Assembly: GCA_902783925.1 (NCBI GenBank)
Contig: CACZSV010000111.1
Coordinates: 1-7,590, forward strand
Source of the DNA: an uncultured Coriobacteriaceae bacterium
Lineage (GTDB): Bacteria; Actinomycetota; Coriobacteriia; Coriobacteriales; QAMH01
DNA: 7,590 bases
Reading direction: 5' to 3'
The position numbers and the translations under genes are program-made. Under the pieces are notes generated by a model. The model was not told the DNA's origin, ran no database searches, and was given only the letters and a program-made list of their open reading frames with translations. This document shows, one piece after another, positions 5,625 through 7,590 of this stretch. Positions within the stretch are counted from its first letter, which is position 1. Every line of letters starts with the position of its first letter.

Positions 5625-5664
5625 AAGCTATCGCCATCGGCGTCTCCGCCGCTGGCGATAGCTT
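5625..5664 (-). terminator. long hairpin terminator after the surface-protein gene
   Basis: AAGCTATCGCCA (5625-5636) pairs perfectly with TGGCGATAGCTT (5653-5664). After one T/C mismatch, CGGCG (5638-5642) pairs with CGCCG (5647-5651) around a TCTC loop. It starts 17 bases past the minus-strand stop codon at 5682-5684. On the minus strand the stem runs into a short CTTTCC, so the U-tract is weak, but position and stability fit an end-of-transcript signal. It may also serve as the boundary for the convergent YigZ-family gene. Confidence 0.7.
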
Positions 5665-5681
5665 CGTCGAGGAATAATCTC

Positions 5682-7590
5682 TTATTCGCTTATGCCATAC
5701 CAGGCGGTACCTTCGTCTCTCCAACCAAGCGAGACCAACCAGTCGTGCTCGTCCTTGCTGGTCGTGTAGTTATGGTTGCAGCTGAACTGATTGGGGTTGT
5801 ACTCGCGGTAAAGCGGTACCGTCTTGGCGTCGTCGCTATACCAGCCCGTCCCCTCATCGTTCCAACCCGCAGCAATAAGTGCATCACGCTCGGAGGCATC
5901 CATTGTGTAGTGATGTTCGCCGCCGATGGCGTTGTAGAGACGATAGACCGGGGTGTCGCTTGACGCCGGCGCCGTCCAGCCTACGCCCTCGCTTTGCCAG
6001 CCGTACCCAACGAGATTATCGCGTTCTGCAATTTCGGCGGTATAGAAGTGCTCGCCGCTGTTAGGGTTGTAGAGCCTGTACATCAACACCGTGTCGTCAC
6101 CGTTATCCCAGGTGGTGACATAGTCGGTGTTATTCAGGCTGTATGCTTCACCACCGTCGTTCTCGAGCATGATGGTCATATCCTCAACACCGGACTTGCG
6201 GAAGAACTTCTTGGGGGCCTCGTAGGTGTACTCGAAAGTCTCATTCTCGCCAAGCGCGGGAACATCAGCCGTCACGAGATTATCGCCGGTCATGGACTGC
6301 TCGAATACGAGCTTAGCGCCCTGGGAAGCCTGGCCTACGTTCTTGACGGTTGCCTTTACGGATTCCTGCCCGTCGATTACGAAGTGCTCCGCTTCGAGGA
6401 CGAGACGGGGTCCGCCGACCTCGAATGAGGAGTCCTGATCTTTCGAGCGCTTGATGTCTGCGACCTTGACCTCAGAATCCATGGGGGCAGCATAGACTAC
6501 GAGGTCCTGCGCCTTCGAGATCTTGCCATCGGGCAGCGTGTACGTGAAGGTGGCCTCTCCCTGTTCGCCGGCGGCGAAGCTCGAGTCGACGGTTGCTACC
6601 TTGATGGGGTTGTCTCCTTCGAGCACGTAGATATCCACTCCATCGATGCCTGCCATGCCGTCGTTTGTGAAGCTGACCGTGACAGGCATTTCGTTACCCG
6701 AATCGAAAGCGAACTCGTCATAGCTCACATCGGTGACGTCGAAGTGCGCGAGCGAGTCATCCGTCGTCTGGCACAGGTCGACACCACCGTCATCATCGTC
6801 CATTGCCTGCAGGGCATCGCCGCTACTCGGCTCGTCTGCTGCGTAGACAAAGAGCGGCTTATCGTTGGCGTAGGTCGCGCGGTAATCCATGACGACCTCA
6901 TCGATGTCCGTTGCTCCAAGAGATGCGGTCCAATCCTTGTTGCCGGCGCCCTTATGGACCAGTGCGCTGATGTCGGTCGTACCGTTGGCTGAGCACAGAT
7001 ACGAAACATTGCATTTGCCGGGCGTTGCCAAGTCGCCAGCGATGATGTAGCTCGAAGTCGGCAGCTCCACGGCTTTGCCGTCAAGTTCGGTGACTTCACC
7101 TGCGTTAGTGGCGTTCTTGCTCATGATCGAGAGATACGGTACGCCGTTGGAGTCGGCTGCGATCCATTTTGCATAGGTAAGAACGCTCGCGTTGCTCTTG
7201 GTTGCGAATTGGGCGTTGGTCGAGTTCTTGGCTATTTCCTTGAAGCTCGCGCTGCTGTCAGCGCCCATGACGTACACGGTCGAATTCTTGATCGCGTCGA
7301 TGATGCCGAGCGTATCCGCCTCTGCGTTGGCCTTGTACTTCGTGTCGAGCGAGAAGGCGCAAACGGGTTTGCCGCCCAGTACGCCGACATCAAACGAGGT
7401 GATGGCGCCGGCTCCGGTCGTCTTGGACTGGTGTTCGACCCACCCGCTGCCGCTCTTCTTGTAGAGCTCGATCTTGTGCTCGCCCGCCATGCCGAGGATT
7501 TCGCTGCTGCTGCCAGTGGTTTGGTTGGTGTGCCAGCCAACATAGAGCACGTCGTTCGTCTTCACGGCCTTGGGGCTTGCGGGGATGGTG
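5682..7590 (-). CDS. large probable extracellular protein with CARDB-like domains and C-terminal DUF5648 repeats (partial, N-terminus beyond the window)
   Basis: The frame is open from the right edge (TIPASPKAVKTNDV...) to the TAA at 5684-5682; a GTG at 7565 lies in mid-gene and is not the start. Using that GTG as residue 1, residues 1-255 are a beta-rich, Asn/Thr/Asp/Ser-rich region with recurrent short strands after (K/V)P. An acidic DDDDGG linker follows at 257-261. Residues about 273-375 and 385-485 look like two CARDB-type Ig-like domains (VTVSFTNDGMAGIDG; VKATVKNVGQASQGAKLVFE). Residues 493-627 are three DUF5648-type repeats. The acidic, low-Lys-cluster composition and domains fit a secreted or wall-associated protein. 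The signal peptide and any anchor would be outside the window, and no LPxTG is present at the C-terminus. Binding target unknown. Confidence 0.85.
   Translation of the reverse strand, partial: TIPASPKAVKTNDVLYVGWHTNQTTGSSSEILGMAGEHKIELYKKSGSGWVEHQSKTTGAGAITSFDVGVLGGKPVCAFSLDTKYKANAEADTLGIIDAIKNSTVYVMGADSSASFKEIAKNSTNAQFATKSNASVLTYAKWIAADSNGVPYLSIMSKNATNAGEVTELDGKAVELPTSSYIIAGDLATPGKCNVSYLCSANGTTDISALVHKGAGNKDWTASLGATDIDEVVMDYRATYANDKPLFVYAADEPSSGDALQAMDDDDGGVDLCQTTDDSLAHFDVTDVSYDEFAFDSGNEMPVTVSFTNDGMAGIDGVDIYVLEGDNPIKVATVDSSFAAGEQGEATFTYTLPDGKISKAQDLVVYAAPMDSEVKVADIKRSKDQDSSFEVGGPRLVLEAEHFVIDGQESVKATVKNVGQASQGAKLVFEQSMTGDNLVTADVPALGENETFEYTYEAPKKFFRKSGVEDMTIMLENDGGEAYSLNNTDYVTTWDNGDDTVLMYRLYNPNSGEHFYTAEIAERDNLVGYGWQSEGVGWTAPASSDTPVYRLYNAIGGEHHYTMDASERDALIAAGWNDEGTGWYSDDAKTVPLYREYNPNQFSCNHNYTTSKDEHDWLVSLGWRDEGTAWYGISE
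5685..6089 (-). repeat. three tandem DUF5648-type protein repeats at the C-terminus
   Basis: Three units of about 45 residues lie at 6089-5952, 5951-5817 and 5816-5685. Each begins with YR(L/E)YN, continues with H(F/H/N)YT and a short helix with an acidic (E/D)xxxL pattern, and ends in GW plus (E)G(V/T)(G/A)W. The last unit departs from the others: it has QFSCNHNY, including a lone Cys, in place of GGEHHY/SGEHFY. Such repeats usually sit at an end of surface proteins of gut Gram-positives; their ligand is not known. Confidence 0.85.

Noticed and set aside
5503..5724. A 73-codon minus-strand frame overlapping the end of the surface-protein gene
   Set aside because: It overlaps the surface-protein coding region and the terminator hairpin, has no ribosome site, and no recognisable motif. 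The distal part (5503-5620) reads plausibly but is too short to claim as a gene remnant.

Overview
The window looks like a chromosomal accessory stretch from a moderately high-GC Gram-positive anaerobe, most likely an actinobacterium of the class Coriobacteriia. This assignment is inferred from GC-rich codon use, Nif11-type peptide precursors, and a large secreted-type protein ending in DUF5648 repeats. It is not proved by any marker gene.

Left part (1-2000), peptide natural-product region. Two small genes encode homologous Nif11-like leader peptides. They are divergent, at 173-358 on the minus strand and 694-900 on the plus strand. Each has a Gly-Gly cleavage site followed by a short core rich in Cys, His and Asn. 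The first gene is flanked by a pair of inverted repeats (122-160 and 549-585) that share a CCTCCGTCCC core. The second gene is followed by about 325 bases with no convincing gene, then a class I SAM-dependent methyltransferase (1226-1942) that ends in a clear intrinsic terminator. No cyclase, radical SAM enzyme, protease or exporter is visible, so any modification machinery lies outside the window or in trans. The first 120 bases hold nothing I can support.

Middle (2006-2260), gene relic. Directly against the terminator, on the minus strand, lies the N-terminal part of a NimA-like (pyridoxamine 5'-phosphate oxidase superfamily) gene. It has an in-frame TAG, no usable start codon, and its distal half is missing.

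Middle right (2324-4602), alkylation-repair operon. Two dyads precede a fused Ada/AlkA protein (Zn-binding phosphotriester methyl acceptor, AraC-type DNA-binding region, AlkA glycosylase). It is followed 5 bases later by an O6-methylguanine-DNA methyltransferase (Ogt). Together they cover methylphosphotriester sensing and transcriptional induction, excision of alkylated bases, and direct reversal of O6-methylguanine.

Right part (4603-7590). A cluster of three REP-like hairpin repeats separates ogt from a YigZ/IMPACT-family gene, which may be transcribed leaderless from a TATAAT box just upstream. Convergent to it, and running off the right edge, is the C-terminal 635 or so codons of a large, probably extracellular protein. 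It has CARDB-like beta domains and three C-terminal DUF5648 repeats, and a long hairpin lies just downstream of its stop codon.
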